Assembly (NCBI GenBank): GCA_009760855.2
Contig: WPIO01000017.1
Span: forward strand, 4,936,501 to 5,000,500
Reading direction: 5' to 3'
Length of the DNA: 64,000 nt
Source: Cristatella mucedo
Lineage: Eukaryota > Bryozoa > Phylactolaemata > Cristatellidae
A model generated the notes under the pieces. It did not search any database, was not told where the DNA came from, and saw only the letters and a list, made by a program, of their open reading frames with translations. How positions within the stretch are numbered: the stretch's first letter is position 1; each line of letters starts with the position of its first letter. Shown in pieces: positions 1 to 13,500 of this stretch. A program made the position numbers and the translations under genes.

Positions 1-1332
1 AAAAATGAACTGCCTATAAAGAAACATATGTACATCAGGAGTGTACCCGAAAGAAATTAACTTCGATCTGACCCGAGAGCGATTAAGGGTTCACTTAAAA
101 TACAAATGCTTTCAAATCTCAGTGGCAACACGACACGTCCTTATCGTTTCCTTTTTCCCGACATTTCTTTCGGGAGTTAGTGACACATATATCGGAGCTT
201 CTGGTGGTTCAGACACGTAATGTTTACGATGTGGCTTGATGATATCCTTTGTCATCGGAGTCTCTGAGCAGCTAAGACGTGCGGTTTTGCATTCTCGACA
301 GATATTATCTATGCTTGCTGCCTCCCGATTCTTTTGCAGAAGGAACAAGGCTATGAGGAACAAAATAGCAAAAACTCGGCTATGAAAGCAAACGATAGTA
401 AAATAACAAATAAAAGTCCTTTTAGCACCACATCAAGCAGGCACCGGGTCAATCATACTTGGATTTTTAACCGATTGGTCGTAGCATTTGTGGGACAACA
501 CGAAGTACTCAAGCTAATAACAACTGCAGAGGAAAAACTTGATCGCCGTGTATAGCCCATGCCCTTAATGAGCTAACTCATCGGTCAAAATTATTGAGTG
601 ACATAAACAAAAGTTTCCAATATCGGAGGTCGTCGGTTCATCTTCTGAGACAAATATGAAACATTCACGACTGTTTCCTCACAGGGGCTTCGACATCCCC
701 TAGGCTGGGGGAGGGGCTACACAATACTGACAACTGCTTCAGCCACATACACATTTTTCTTTTCTACATTTACAAAACAGCAGGCGATAGCCTATGAGAA
801 GCCATGCATGAAATCGCTACCAATATTTCGATGGGAGGCAGGAGGCGATCGAAGCCCTATCATCTAGATAAACACTCTTTCACTGAATATATGGACAAGG
901 GACTGCTTAACTGCATACAGACAGGGAATATTACCTCAGCATAGGCAAGGTCACACAAATTCACTAAGCCCTTTGTCCCTATGGCATTTGCTCAGACTAT
1001 AATGCAAGCAATTGTCACAATAAACACTAGTGGGTGGCTACGCATTCACATTTACATTTACACGTGCACATGCACAGCACACGCACGGATCCACGCAAAC
1101 ACACCCACCCACCCACGTGCGCACGCACGCGCACACACACACACACACACACACGCACCCACGCGCACACACACTCACACACACCCACGCGCACACACAC
1201 ACACTCACGTAAACATAAGCATGCATTCACAGTACACATGTGCGTATCCACGCAAATGCTCACACGAACGTAATCACAATGCACTAACACTGAGATGCTA
1301 ATCCACAGCCATGTGAGCAGGCAAATGGTTAC
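1..1332. other. UTP4 intron 12 (partial)
   Basis: No cirhin exon, LINE or SINE was recognised here except the CA microsatellite at 1046-1215. The short open frames seen on both strands at 981-1407 are products of that repeat. Confidence 0.5.
1046..1215. repeat. (CA)n-rich microsatellite
   Basis: Long CA-rich tract, interrupted by CACGCA and CACCCA variants. Its stop-free frames in several phases are low-complexity artefacts. Confidence 0.9.
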
Positions 1333-1555
1333 CTTTAGCAGTCGTGCATGTGCTGACAATAGTCGCCTCCAGAGTATCATCGGCAAACTCAAGTACATGA
1401 ACTGCACCGAGGCTGGTCGCTACAACAAGTTGTTCTGGACTCCCAGATGGTCGATCGCGAACAAACTCCAGACAGCTTGCAGCACCAGTAACTTCTTTCG
1501 GCAAGAACTTGACACGAGTCACGGCAGCAGTGGGACATGCCGTGTCAAGGTCAGC
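1333..1555 (-). CDS. UTP4: UTP4 exon 12 (last one visible)
   Basis: 223-base exon including VTRVKFLPKEV, LVVATSLGAVHVLEF and ending in a Lys codon plus one base. It corresponds to 'FVASNQGALHIVQL'. Acceptor TTTGTAG, donor GTAACC. No further cirhin exon is recognisable between 1 and 1332, so the gene continues to the left of the window. Confidence 0.87.
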
Positions 1556-4500
1556 CTACAAATTCAGGCGGCCAAGTTCTAGCAACAAGGTTGGTATAGT
1601 AAAATCAGGTGGAAGGCCACATAAAACAAGGCTACCAACCACAAGCCTCTAGTTACAACAACTAGCAGCCCTAGTGTGACGTAACCGTAGCTGCCACATG
1701 GTTCTCCAAAGTTTTTTCCAACTTCTCGATAAAGCAACAAGAAATTCAAACAAAATCAGAGCGAAGTCCACAATAACAACTTTTCATAAGTCCACTCAAA
1801 ACACTAGACCGAAATGGATTGAAGTCTAGGGATCTAGTTTAATGACAGAGAAAAGTAAGGAAGCAGATAATTTATATACCAAGCAGTCAGATGCAGTTCC
1901 GACTAACATAGTATGCCATGCAGTGCAAAGCAACCCTGCTAGGGAAAGCTAACAGGATGCTGGTTTTCACAAGAAAGGCAAATTGGCCCATTATTTGGAA
2001 ATTATAAAGCTTATACCAGAGCAACCACATTCAATTTAGAAACTAGAATAGGGTGTATCCAAACCTTGCGAAGCAAACAACTATCAACAAACTTCAACAC
2101 TGTAAGTTTGTAACAGCATGGGGTGACGAAGTGAAAGATAGAGATTGACACGACAGGAAGCACTGCCTGATTGGTTAGTAGTAGTGTCAAATCGTAACTA
2201 GTGGTTCTTAGTACCCACGTTACCCTATACACGTTATTGTGCACGCACGGCTGGTTGGAGTTGCCAATGCTTCGTCAACCGGCAATCGTTCTGTCATGGT
2301 AACCCCCACCTTTACCGCCGGTAATGGCCACGACTATTAAAGATGTTGAGAGTACAACTGACAGTACCTCTTAATCCGTACCTATGTGCCCTACAAATGG
2401 TTGTTTTGCCTCCGGTTTCAATAGCACTCTCTGAACGTGATGCCACTTTGACTAAGTCAGGATTCATAATCTAGTTCAGCAAACGGACCAGTGCGAAAAC
2501 ACAGATCAAGGTTTCATAATAGCTTCTCCTGCATTTCTGCATGACAATCCGTGATAAGAGCAAGAGGTCATTTCAAATAAAAGAGGCTGCTATGTGGCTG
2601 CAGAGTGCTGCAAGGTAAGTGATGACAGAATACCACAGGAGACCCAGATTCTTCGCAAATTACATGTCAGATACCTTCAAAAAGGCAGCAAATCCTTGCG
2701 GCCTTGCGTAGGCTTTTGTCCTGCCACGACACTATCCTTTTTAAAACTCAGCAGTTTCTTCCAAGCATCTAGTAAGCTGACAAACTTTCAACTTGGGTTA
2801 ATCAATCAAGGCCACAGTAACAAAATTAATACATTTACATAACCCCCTCAGAGAACTTAATCTCTTTCTAGGCACTTTACATGTGCTGTAAAGGAAGCAT
2901 GATAAAATGCTAAATGGTAGCGTGCTCAATGTCAACAAGCATGACACGGTTAGAGGTGATATGCACAGGATAAGCATGCAAATATACTTACTGGCAGCAA
3001 GCAGTGTCAGCACGAATAAGTATACAAAAGACGAATCACATGGACCAACTAAACGCTGTGGTTAACAGACGTGTTTTAGCTTCTTTTTAAATGTCGTCGT
3101 CAGGGGATGTCGTGACGTCAGTCGGGAGTGAGTTTCAGGCTGGTAGCGTACGAACTAATGGCATGGTCTACAAAGGATTTGAGGTTCGTAGTAGGTGTAG
3201 CTAAACAATCTGATTCAGAAAAGTGGGTGGTGGTACGATGCCTAGCCTGGTCGGGAATAGATCTGATAGGTTCGCTGGAGCCAAAGAATGAAGTGTAAGA
3301 GCAACTCCTCAGGCCGACAAGGAATATTTGCCTCTCTTGAATGTCATACGGTTGGCTAAGTCACGTTTGCACTGACATCGCAATCTATGTTTTCTAACTG
3401 GACCTGCACACTTGATCCATCACTGCCTTTTAGCACTTCGAACTCTCGAAACTCCCTTGCAGCTTGTGTTGCATCCGTTCGTACTAGCATGGAAGCAAGC
3501 AACCCTAAGCTTGAACGACTCTAAAACCAACTTACTTGCCTGGGGCAACCCTCATTACTCATCAATCGGAAAGTCAACATCTCAAAATGGGCTCGGCCAG
3601 CCCATCTCCTGTAGCCTCTGCACCCAATCTAGATGTCCTCTCAAAAAGTGACCATTCTCTAGATGACCACATCAGCTTGACGGTCAATCTGCCTACTTTC
3701 AGCTAGCATTACTAGCAGTTCGAGCTTGCTTAGATAAGGATACCAAGGCCAAGCTGCTTCGTGCATTTGCGCTGTCCCGTCTAGATTTCTGTAACTCGCT
3801 ACTTGCAATTCTTTCTGCCTTTGGCAAAAAGTTGCTTACAGTTGGTGCAAACCTCAGCAGCTAGGCTTGTCTGTACGGTTGCCACATCACACCAATTCTC
3901 ACCGAACAGAACTGGCTCCCCATCAAGCAGCACATCAACTTCTAGGGTTTGCCACTCACTTATAGGTCCATTCATTCTCTTGCTCCGGCCTACCTATTTG
4001 GATTACTTCCTAATCAGGCTTCGTATCATACCATCAGCTCTTGTAACTCAAACCGTATAGCTGTGCCTCTGACCACCCTCAAAGTCTTTGGAGGCCATGC
4101 ATTCAATTTCGTTAGTATGCTTCCAAAGCCTGGACCTCATTCCCCACTGACATCACATGCCCCGATTTGACATCATGCAATAAGAAGCTAAAAAACCCAC
4201 ACATTCCTCAAAGCATATGCTCCGTCCGTGTGCTCTGCATCCGTATACACAATCAGTTTTATAGACAGAAACAAGTAGATATGAGGAGTGAACCTTGACC
4301 ATGCCCAGGTAGCACAATAATTGAGAAGGCTGACGAAGTGTCTCACACAGTCTGGTAACAAGTGGAGGTGGCTGCAAATACTCAGCCTTTTGGCTAGGGC
4401 GCTACACATTAAAATGTCAGATGCTAATTGATGATGATGGTAGTGGTGCCCCCCCCCCCGAGGCACACCCTATGTCATGCTTACTCAGGGGTATCACTTC

Positions 4501-7500
4501 CTACAAGAGTATATAGAGCATGACCCAATGGTTGACAGAAAGTAGAAAGTGAAGTGCACACACCAGATGCACGAGCAAGTAAGCAAACGAGGGAGAGGTC
4601 AGAAAGGAGATAAGGAAGAGAGGTCAGAAAGGAGCTGTGGGAGGGAGGGAGAACAAGGCGAAGGCAACCAGCATGAAGCAGCACAGTTGGCTTGGGCCCT
4701 ACAGCATTACCGTCAGCTAAGTGAAAGCCAACAGTCAACATTTCGATGGGCCGTCTAAAGATTCAAGTTGATGGCCCCTGCTATGGAATGCATAAGCACA
4801 AACAGACTAACGTGCACTCACCAGATGTACTCGATACACTCTAAGCCGGTCTTTGTCGCTACAAGCGACCCACGAGGCGTTGCTACTGATGGCAGAGCAA
4901 GCAATGTATGCATCGCTACTGGCACGTATCTGGGCAAGTCTGACCGCACCCATGTTAAGTGAAAGCACGTCACCATTGACATCTGAAGCAAAGTAAAACG
5001 TTAGATCAAACATCCTGAAAGCACGTGTAAGCAGAATCGAGAAACTAGACTGCAGACGAGTATTGCAAAAAGCAAAAAAATGCAACAGGAGTACAAATTA
5101 CAATCAGGCCCAGGAGGCCACCGAGACAGGCCACATGCAAACATGAAATATGAACGTCACGATTCAATATTAATGGGAAGGTCAGCCAAGATGGAGCCAC
5201 AAGCACATCCAAATGGTTATGATGGTTATGCGCATAATACTTTGCACGAAATACCAATGCAGAAGAATTGCTTGTCAAGTATCTGGCCATGAGCGTGGCT
5301 AAAGAATAACTTTCAATACAATCGCTTCGCAAATTTCCCAAGCAGCATCACAAGCAGGGGGGAGGGGGGCATACATGCATGCACACGTCTTGTGCTTGGC
5401 CGCTTTTAGCAAGTGAAAGTCTCTCTTCCTCCTGCCCCCCACGAGCACACACTAGCCCCAGTGCCGGCCCGTGTACGTGCTCGGAGCAGGGTCACAGCGA
5501 ACGGCAGGCCTGCCTTCCACGCGCTGGCCCGGGCTCACACTGGAGCAGCAGACAGCCTGCATCTGGGCTCCACAAGTGCGCAGGCTGGCCCAGCTTTGAA
5601 AGCAGCAGTGCAGCCTGCCCTCGCTCGAAGCATCTCTGGTGCGGACGAGGAGAGAATTACACCAGGCAATTGCAACGGGATAAATTATCCGCCTACCGGA
5701 AGTGGCACTCGTCGAGCCGAGCCTGCACAACTCGACGTGGTCGGGGTATTGGAAAAGGACGACGGACGCCTTCTTGGCAACGTGCACCAACTGGCGCTGC
5801 AATCACAAAACCAGGCTACACTGCAGTGGCCTGCTCGGCGACGAAAGCGGAAGCCGCAAGTGCAGCAACGCAAGGGGCCTAGCGCAAAAGAATGCGGCCC
5901 ACACGCCCCTGCCAAGGAATCGAGTGCATGCGCGCGAGCACGCTCAGGCTCTTCCACGAGTACCTGCGGTATGGCTGGTATGCGGCGCCACATTTTGGGA
6001 CCACGAACGTCTTCGCGACCTGCCATCTCGATGTCATTGAATATCAGGTTCGTGTCAATGCCTGGCAATAAAGAGCGGCCCCAGCTCGAGGCAAAGGCGA
6101 GTCGTGCGGCGCAAGCTGGCTTGTGCTGGGTGGAGTGGCGCCATCGCTGCTTCGAGACGCTGCTGCTGCTGCGTGATGCTCCTGGCTCACCGCCGCTGAT
6201 CAGGTACGGGCCGCAGAGCGCAATCGCCCTGACGTCGTGCGTGTGCTGCACCATCACGGTGGAGCGCACCCACGCCGTCCAGTCGCTGTCGTCCTTCAGC
6301 GGAGCGAGCTGAAATCGCACTACCGCTGGATCGATGCCGGCCGAATAGACCGAGTCCCCGGACTCGCTGGCGCAGACGCAAAGAACGTCAGCTTTGTGAC
6401 ACGCGAATGCCTGCAAGAGCACACCGCCGCGCGATCGTGAGATAGCGACTTGCCGATGAGCGGCTGCTGCTGCCGCCGCCCCGCTCACGCCCACCGGCAG
6501 GGTGAGCGCTCGCAGGCTGTGGCCAGCGGTACACTTAGCAAAGCAGAGACCTCTGCAGTGACACGTAAAATTGCCACGCAAAACCTGCTCTACTGGAGAG
6601 CAAATGCTGGCTACTAATCGAGCGAAGGATGCAGTCAACAGCGAGCCTAGCAGTCCTCAGTAGTCGAAAGGACCGGCAGCCAGGCAGCTGGCCAAGCTGT
6701 AGCAGCGTAAGTGGGCACCAGCCTCCTAAGCCAGGCAGCTCGGCTCGGTCTGACAGCGCCGGTCGCCAGCCACAAGTTCAGATCACGTGGCCGAGCTGCT
6801 TCGAAGCTCCTTTTAGCTCCTTTCGTCTTACCGCATCGCTTGGAGGGAGGGCACGCCGGCAAGAGGGGGGGGGGCAAGCCGATGACAAGCCGGAAGCAGG
6901 AATAAAGGCATTTCTTGCTTCGTGCACACTTTCTTGTCCTGGTTGACTTACAAGCAGTGGCAGTCCTTCATCGAAGCACTAGGCTTTGATCGGCCGTCGG
7001 TGACGCCCAATCCCCTCTCCTTACCCGCACAGCCACTGCTCATTTATTGGAACTTATTGCTGGCACTGCCGAGCGAGATTCGACGGCTCGGCCAGCGATT
7101 ATTGCTGCCAGATGTGCACGGCGGAGCAACACACGGCTCCACCCCAAACTCTTTGTGGTTGGGCTTTCGAGCGAGCATGCTCACCGACACGAGTGCAGGA
7201 GAAGCAGGAATGCAAGGTCGACGCTAGGCACTTCGCAAGCACAACGGTTGGCACGCCGAATCAGCAACGATGTGGCAGCACCCAGCCATTATGCTCCATC
7301 CCATGCAAGCAGCCGATGACAGATTGGAAGATCAGCCGGTCACACTCAAACAGATTTTCTCGGTTTTACAGTGTCTCCGGCTTACATCTGCCACCAGAGG
7401 GCCAGGCCGACCACTAGCATGGCAGAATCGGTATATTACAACCGGCTGCCCCCTTATCAGGAGTGCATAACAAACGACTGTTTTTAGTTGTGTCGGACGG

Positions 7501-10500
7501 CACACCAATTTCTGTCGTCAACGCTACAAGCCGATAGGAACCTTGATAGGGACGTCGATGCCGCCTAGCGCTCCTGGCAGTCCTTGCACAGCCAGGCCAC
7601 CGAGGCGGCACTGGCAAGTCAATGACGAAGTTGTGCTCGCAGAAGTATTGAAATGCTGCAGCAGGTCACAAAAGCATGTCGCTATAGCAGACCGAGCGAC
7701 TATCCAGCTGACACGCAACCCAAAGATGTAATGCTACTAGCTGTTGGGCTGCTGTAATTCCGCCGAAGGGTTTAAATACCACAAACGGCATTACAAACAA
7801 TTGCCACAAAAAAGCCGACCTGTAAAAACTTGTATCTCCAGTGGTCGAACTAGACTGTATCAATGCCGACCCCTTTCAGGTGAACCAGCCATCCATCCAC
7901 CCCACACTGATGCCAAACGCACAACAAATATATCGCCCACATTGCTCACCTTTAGCAGAGTTCCCTGATGACCATTCCAAAAGCAGGTTTTTCCACGTGA
8001 GTCACCGCTCACGATTGTCATGTCACTATACAAATGACAATCACCAGTCATAGCGTGAAGAATCGCCAACAGCAGCACAGAGTGCACGGTCATGAGAACA
8101 TGCTCCAGGTGCGATGCTCGTAAGCGTGCACGGTAGAAGCACAGCATGCCGGTGCGATAGATGGCACACACGCGAAACACCACCACTCCTATAGACGTGG
8201 AAAAGGGACTCACTCGAGTACGACGACAGACCACACGATTGTCTCCAGGTTGTTCGTCTGTCGACCCAGGGTTATCCTCTGCACAGCGTGGCCAGTGGTG
8301 ACGTTCCACACACGTATGCTATCAACACCGCCTGTGACAATCACTTCCTCTTTCTTGTGCCAGCTTAAGCTCAGTATTCGTCCTTGCAAAGGAAAAACCA
8401 CTGAAAGGCACTTTGCAGGAGGCACCGACTGCAAAGGCAACATGCTGACAAGCAGCCACACCAGCCTGGTGCCACCCACATTCTATCGCAAAAAATCCCT
8501 TGCAGCACCGCCCCTCCGCTGTGGCTGTAAAAACGTTGGGGTACGAAGATGGTTGTCTACGATGCCAGCTATACTGAAGTCATGTGAGGTGTGTGAAAAT
8601 ACTTATTGACAGCTCAAAAACAAACACATGCTTTTGGCATGCATGAATTTTGTGTGAGGGCGTGCCACGACGAGTCCTTATGATCTCTCTTGTCTGGCCA
8701 GGCATAGAGACCAACAGCTTTTGCAATGTCTCTTCTGGAGTAGCTTATTCCAAGAAGCCTGAGTTTTACTTAAAAGATCAGCTACTGCTACAGGTCGAAT
8801 GCGATCAGGCGATTGCAGCTGGTGCAAAACTCCGCAGCTAGGCTTGTCTGTCGTGAGCATCCCAGTTGCCACAGCGTGCACTTCTCGACGACTTGCACTG
8901 GCTACCAGTCAAGCAATGGATCGACTTTAAGGTTTTTTTCACTCACTTTTAGGTCCCACCATTCTTTGGCTCCAGCCTACCTAGACCAAATTTCAAAAGA
9001 AATTAAAAACGTGCCTATTTATTACAGCATTTAGTGGGTCCCTGTGATTCAACCTTGATGTGCTTATGTATTTTGACACTGCATGCTGCCACTAACCACA
9101 CTTGCATACTAACCCTGTGCATGCCACCCCTAACCACGTTATTCATGTTGTTTATCAAGCATGATACCACTCACCATTCAATCGCGTTTCCATTTGCAGC
9201 AAATGTAAAGCACCTAGAAAGAGATTGAGTTCTCTGAGGACACTTTATCAAGTGTATTATTATTATTATTATTATCTTGGACGACCACCTCGGCTTAAGA
9301 AATGCCCTAAACAGATGCCTATTGGCCAAGCACCTTAAGAAAAGCATTGCTAAACCAAAGTTGTGAACCAACCCCCCCCCCCCCGGCGATCTTAGGTGGT
9401 TGAGTCAGACAAACCACCAAGGAGTTAGACAACTTGGTGCACCGTGGCACAATATATTCCCATAAGCAATCTCTTCTCTTGGGACAGTCACATAAAAACC
9501 TTAGGGCAGTCCATTCGAGACCCAAGCTAGTTTACTAATCCTTCAATCACTAGCATTGCTTCCCCAACCTCTGTAATTAGCTTCTAGTCCAAGTTACACA
9601 ATAACGTTAGTGCATTCAATCACACTTTTTTCACAGCCTTGGCGTTACAAGCTCTCAGTAGGTTAAAGCTCTTGTAGCCACACCTGCCTGTTTGGAATCT
9701 CATCTGACCGACCGTAACCAATGCCAGATCAGCACTTGCGTCTACGAATTGTTGCAGACATGCCAACTTCGTTTGCCTCGCAGAACGCAATCCTCGCGTG
9801 GTCCTTGCTCCGGTCTGAGAAGCAGCAGCTCAGAGGCCGGCAACCGCACGCAGCCGTTCCAGCACAAAACTTTTGAATTTGGACGTCCGTGAGGTTTCAC
9901 AATACAATCGTGGCTGCCACCACACCAAGTGCAGCAAGAATGATGCATGCATCTACTGCTCAGCTTGCTCTGCGCTGTGGATATTACAAGGATCGCAGCA
10001 GCACGGCCACAAGTGGCAAGACACGCAGAGAGAGCACCGAGAGCACTCGTGGCGAATGCCGTGCTGATTAAGCGAGAATCAGCTGTTCACCGACTTTACT
10101 GCAAGCATTCCAACCTACTTCTTGCACCCAAAGCTGCTGCCCCTCCATTTCATAGCTGCTCTTCCATTCAACCGCTAATCCGAGACTACCTTCTTTATTG
10201 CACCATGTTCTATTACTCGTACATTGCGTGGTACTCAAGAAAATTTAGTTTGCTCGGGTTTTCCAAATTCTTTTTCTCCTTTTCTTTACAGCTTGAGGAG
10301 GAGGATGAGAAGGCAGCAGCTCGAGAAACGATCATCCACGACGAGCTGTGTGGATATAAAGGTCAGCATATATCACGAGCAGGCTGGTTCAGGCATGAGA
10401 ACCAGCTCCTTCCTCGATGTCACGTGAAGCTCCTGCTCCTTCATAGCGATCGATGGTCACGAGCTCAGGCTCGACTCGAGCTACACATACAAACACAACC

Positions 10501-13500
10501 AGGTAAGACAGCATCTCAGGCACTGCAGCATGCTCTACGAGGTGAGGTCGATGTCGAATAGAAATCGTGCATACTGATTGCCAGTAGGGCTTCAGCTGCA
10601 CTTTAGTGAATATATCCGAGGCTTTACAATCGATCGAACCGATCGAAGTGAGACTAATTTCAAACCAGGCAAAATTGCCCTGCCTCCGATGGAACTCACG
10701 GATATCGACCAACGACTGAGCAACACAGGGAGCAGCCTGGTGAATCTCCTGGTGTGCTTGCGAACATCGGGGGCAACAACGAGTCGTCGGAGCTTGGCAG
10801 TGGCTTGCAAAGCGTTAAGTTGAGAGAAAAACGCACCTTCCTGCTTGTCCAGAGCTCTTTCATAAACGAAACCTTCGTTGGTACACTGGTAGAGTACGAT
10901 GCAGCCATCTTCTGTGCCGGCCTAACAAAAAAGAAGGACCGTTCGATGGATGCAGAGGCCATTCGGACGTCAAGCATGGTGGAAGCACAATGTCATGGTC
11001 AAGCACAGTGGATATCGGAGCACCGGCCATCGCCGAGAGCCTTTGATCAGCAGCAGCACAGTTTGCTGTGCACACAAGCAAGCCCTCTCCAGCATGCGCA
11101 CACGGCTAAGGCAGACGCACGAAAGAGCAGGGCGTGAACATACAAATGGGCAGGGCACCGTCCTGCCGCAGACAAGGAACGTCCAGCTGAGCTTGGCCAC
11201 ACGTATTGGCACCCCATCCAGCATTTGCTCTTAATCTGACAGCAAGCACCCCAGCACCTTCGACAGCCATGACTCCTGTCTCGCTAGCCAACGTGTTAGC
11301 AGAGCAAAAATCATCCGGCTATGCTTGTGCATGCAGAGCCCCTAGACTAAGCATGTCCAGCCGACTGCATCCTCCTTTTTGTGTGAACAGCAACAGCCGA
11401 CCCACCCATCTAAATAAAGGCAGTTTGACAAACAAGGTGCTGCCAGTGGAACAGCCATCTGAAATGGCCAGCTTGGTTTTGACAAAAGTTTTTCGCTAGA
11501 TTGTTCACGTGGTAAGGGAGTGGTGCAGTGACCACTACTGCCGCACAGGGCTCCAAGGAGCATTTCGTTTAGAGGATTAAACATAAGATGTCACAGATTG
11601 CTCGGCGCTGCAATTAAACACACAAACCATGATGACTAGGAACCGTGTTATCATGCCCGAGTTTTGAACTGCACATTTAAAGCTAGCGCACTAATCGGTG
11701 CTCAATCGGCTCATAAGCAATGCACACAGCATGTCCTCATTGAAACAAGGCCAGAGCACAGCTAATAAGGGTGAGCACGTACAGGGATACAAGGAGCCGA
11801 GCACAAGTGCATAAGAACAGCTATAAAAGAAGTACAAAGATAGGCAGCAGCAGGAGAAAGCCATCCCACTTTCAGGAAATGGGTATAAGTAGAAACCGTC
11901 TAAACTCAGCATGTCAAAAGAGCCTGTTGCCAAGTCTTAATGAGAAAAGAGACCAGTCTGGTTTGGCCCAGCGGTTAAGGTGCTCGGCCCGAACAAGGTC
12001 TGGCCGAGGTCGTGGGGTCGAGCCCCGTGGCATATGTGAAGCGCCTGAATAGAGATTAAATTGTCTCAGGGCGCTATGAATGAATGCAAATGAATTATAT
12101 ATACCGGTCGCTGGCGATGGCAGCTCCTTCCAGGAGTCGCCCTAGCAACATCTAGCAGCTTTCGCACTCCAACCATGCCATCCCAGCCCACCGAACAGTA
12201 GGGAGAGGGTTGAGTAGGGCTGGGAGGGATTGGAGGTGGCCGTGATAGCTTATGAGGTAAGGTGCTCGCTCTTCACGACCAAGGTCGTGGGTTCGAATCT
12301 TGCAGCAGATTGTCCTTTATTGCCAAGATTATTTATTGCCAAATTAAGTTCTCTTATGAGGCTATAAAAATGAATTAGTTATATATTATAATTGGCCGAG
12401 GCACCGTCGGTGATCAAACGAGACAAAAACGGGTTCTGCTGGACGGCCTCCATGAGGGGAGGGAAGTAAATAGTCACCGACCAACCACGATCATCTGTTT
12501 AGGTGGGAACCATTGAGTCCTGTTGCCGGTGAATGCAGTTACAACTTAATAACCAGTGTAACGTAATGGCTTACTCGAATGCGAGTATTTGTAACAACCG
12601 AACTGAGATGATGTACCACTAGAAACTATTGGAGGGTAGTGTATATGAAAGTGTCACAGGGGAAGCAGTAATGAATCTAGTTGAGCTATACTAATTCTCA
12701 TGACAATTGATAGCTATCATAAGAATCCATAGTCGACGATTGGCCGACATTTCACGAACGAGGATACTCAAGGTCGACTACATGGAGGGACGCACAAGAA
12801 TTTCGCACAGGTGGATTCAAAATTCATGCAGAGGTTATATAGAGGCATCATCTCACGAGCTCAATCAAAGACGAGCTTTTCGGCACTTCTCCTCAGGATA
12901 GAGTGAGACATAGTGTTGCCAAACAGCAGAAAAACTCTTGAGGTAAAGGGCAGTGAAGCGCCGAGACCAGAGTAGACGTCTTGTGGGGTTCCCTAAAAAT
13001 TAATTGGACAGCTTCTCAGGCTAGGTGATTACGCTAATTGGTCCCGATTAGCAGACCAGATCCCAGGATAAAGACAGTCAATGCTCAATCAGCCATTTCA
13101 TGATCACCTACCCGAATGTGCTAGCCACCATTGCAGGAGTAGGGCTCCAGACCGTAGCAGCCAATTGAACACGTTAATCAAATATTGCTGCTACCGCACT
13201 CAAATAATTAGGGACATTCCAAGGCCTTCAAATTTGATTTCACCTAAGGCTGAGCGATGATCCTCAGATTATTCATCAAGTATCCTCTGAATCTTGCCTG
13301 TCCATACAACTGCAACTATACAGCATCAATAGAGAGGATTATAATTATCTTCCATGTTCACCAAGTTAAAGTTGACAGTCGAGTGGCAGAGAGCATCGCT
13401 GTGATGTCACGTTCTTTGGCTAAGCTGTTAGTAGTTTTCTATTCTTTTTTTTTCGTGAGCACATGGATGCAAAAACGCACTCACCTATATCACAACGCAA

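Noticed and set aside
112-363. Minus-strand open frame as a UTP4 C-terminal exon
   Set aside because: Its translation does not resemble the cirhin C-terminal propeller and no suitable splice sites in phase were seen.
981-1407. Several overlapping open frames on both strands, His/Thr or Cys/Val rich
   Set aside because: They are translations of the CA-rich microsatellite and are low complexity in every frame.
5413-6312. 299-codon plus-strand open frame
   Set aside because: It is antisense to UTP4 exons 8-10 in a GC-rich stretch. It has no family similarity, whereas the minus strand gives clear cirhin sequence with splice sites.
12255-12305. Possible tRNA genes (box A/box B pairs, also at 11957, 29850, 57262 and 37375)
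   Set aside because: Acceptor and T stems do not pair properly and most are followed by a LINE-like tail, so these are SINE heads rather than functional tRNAs.
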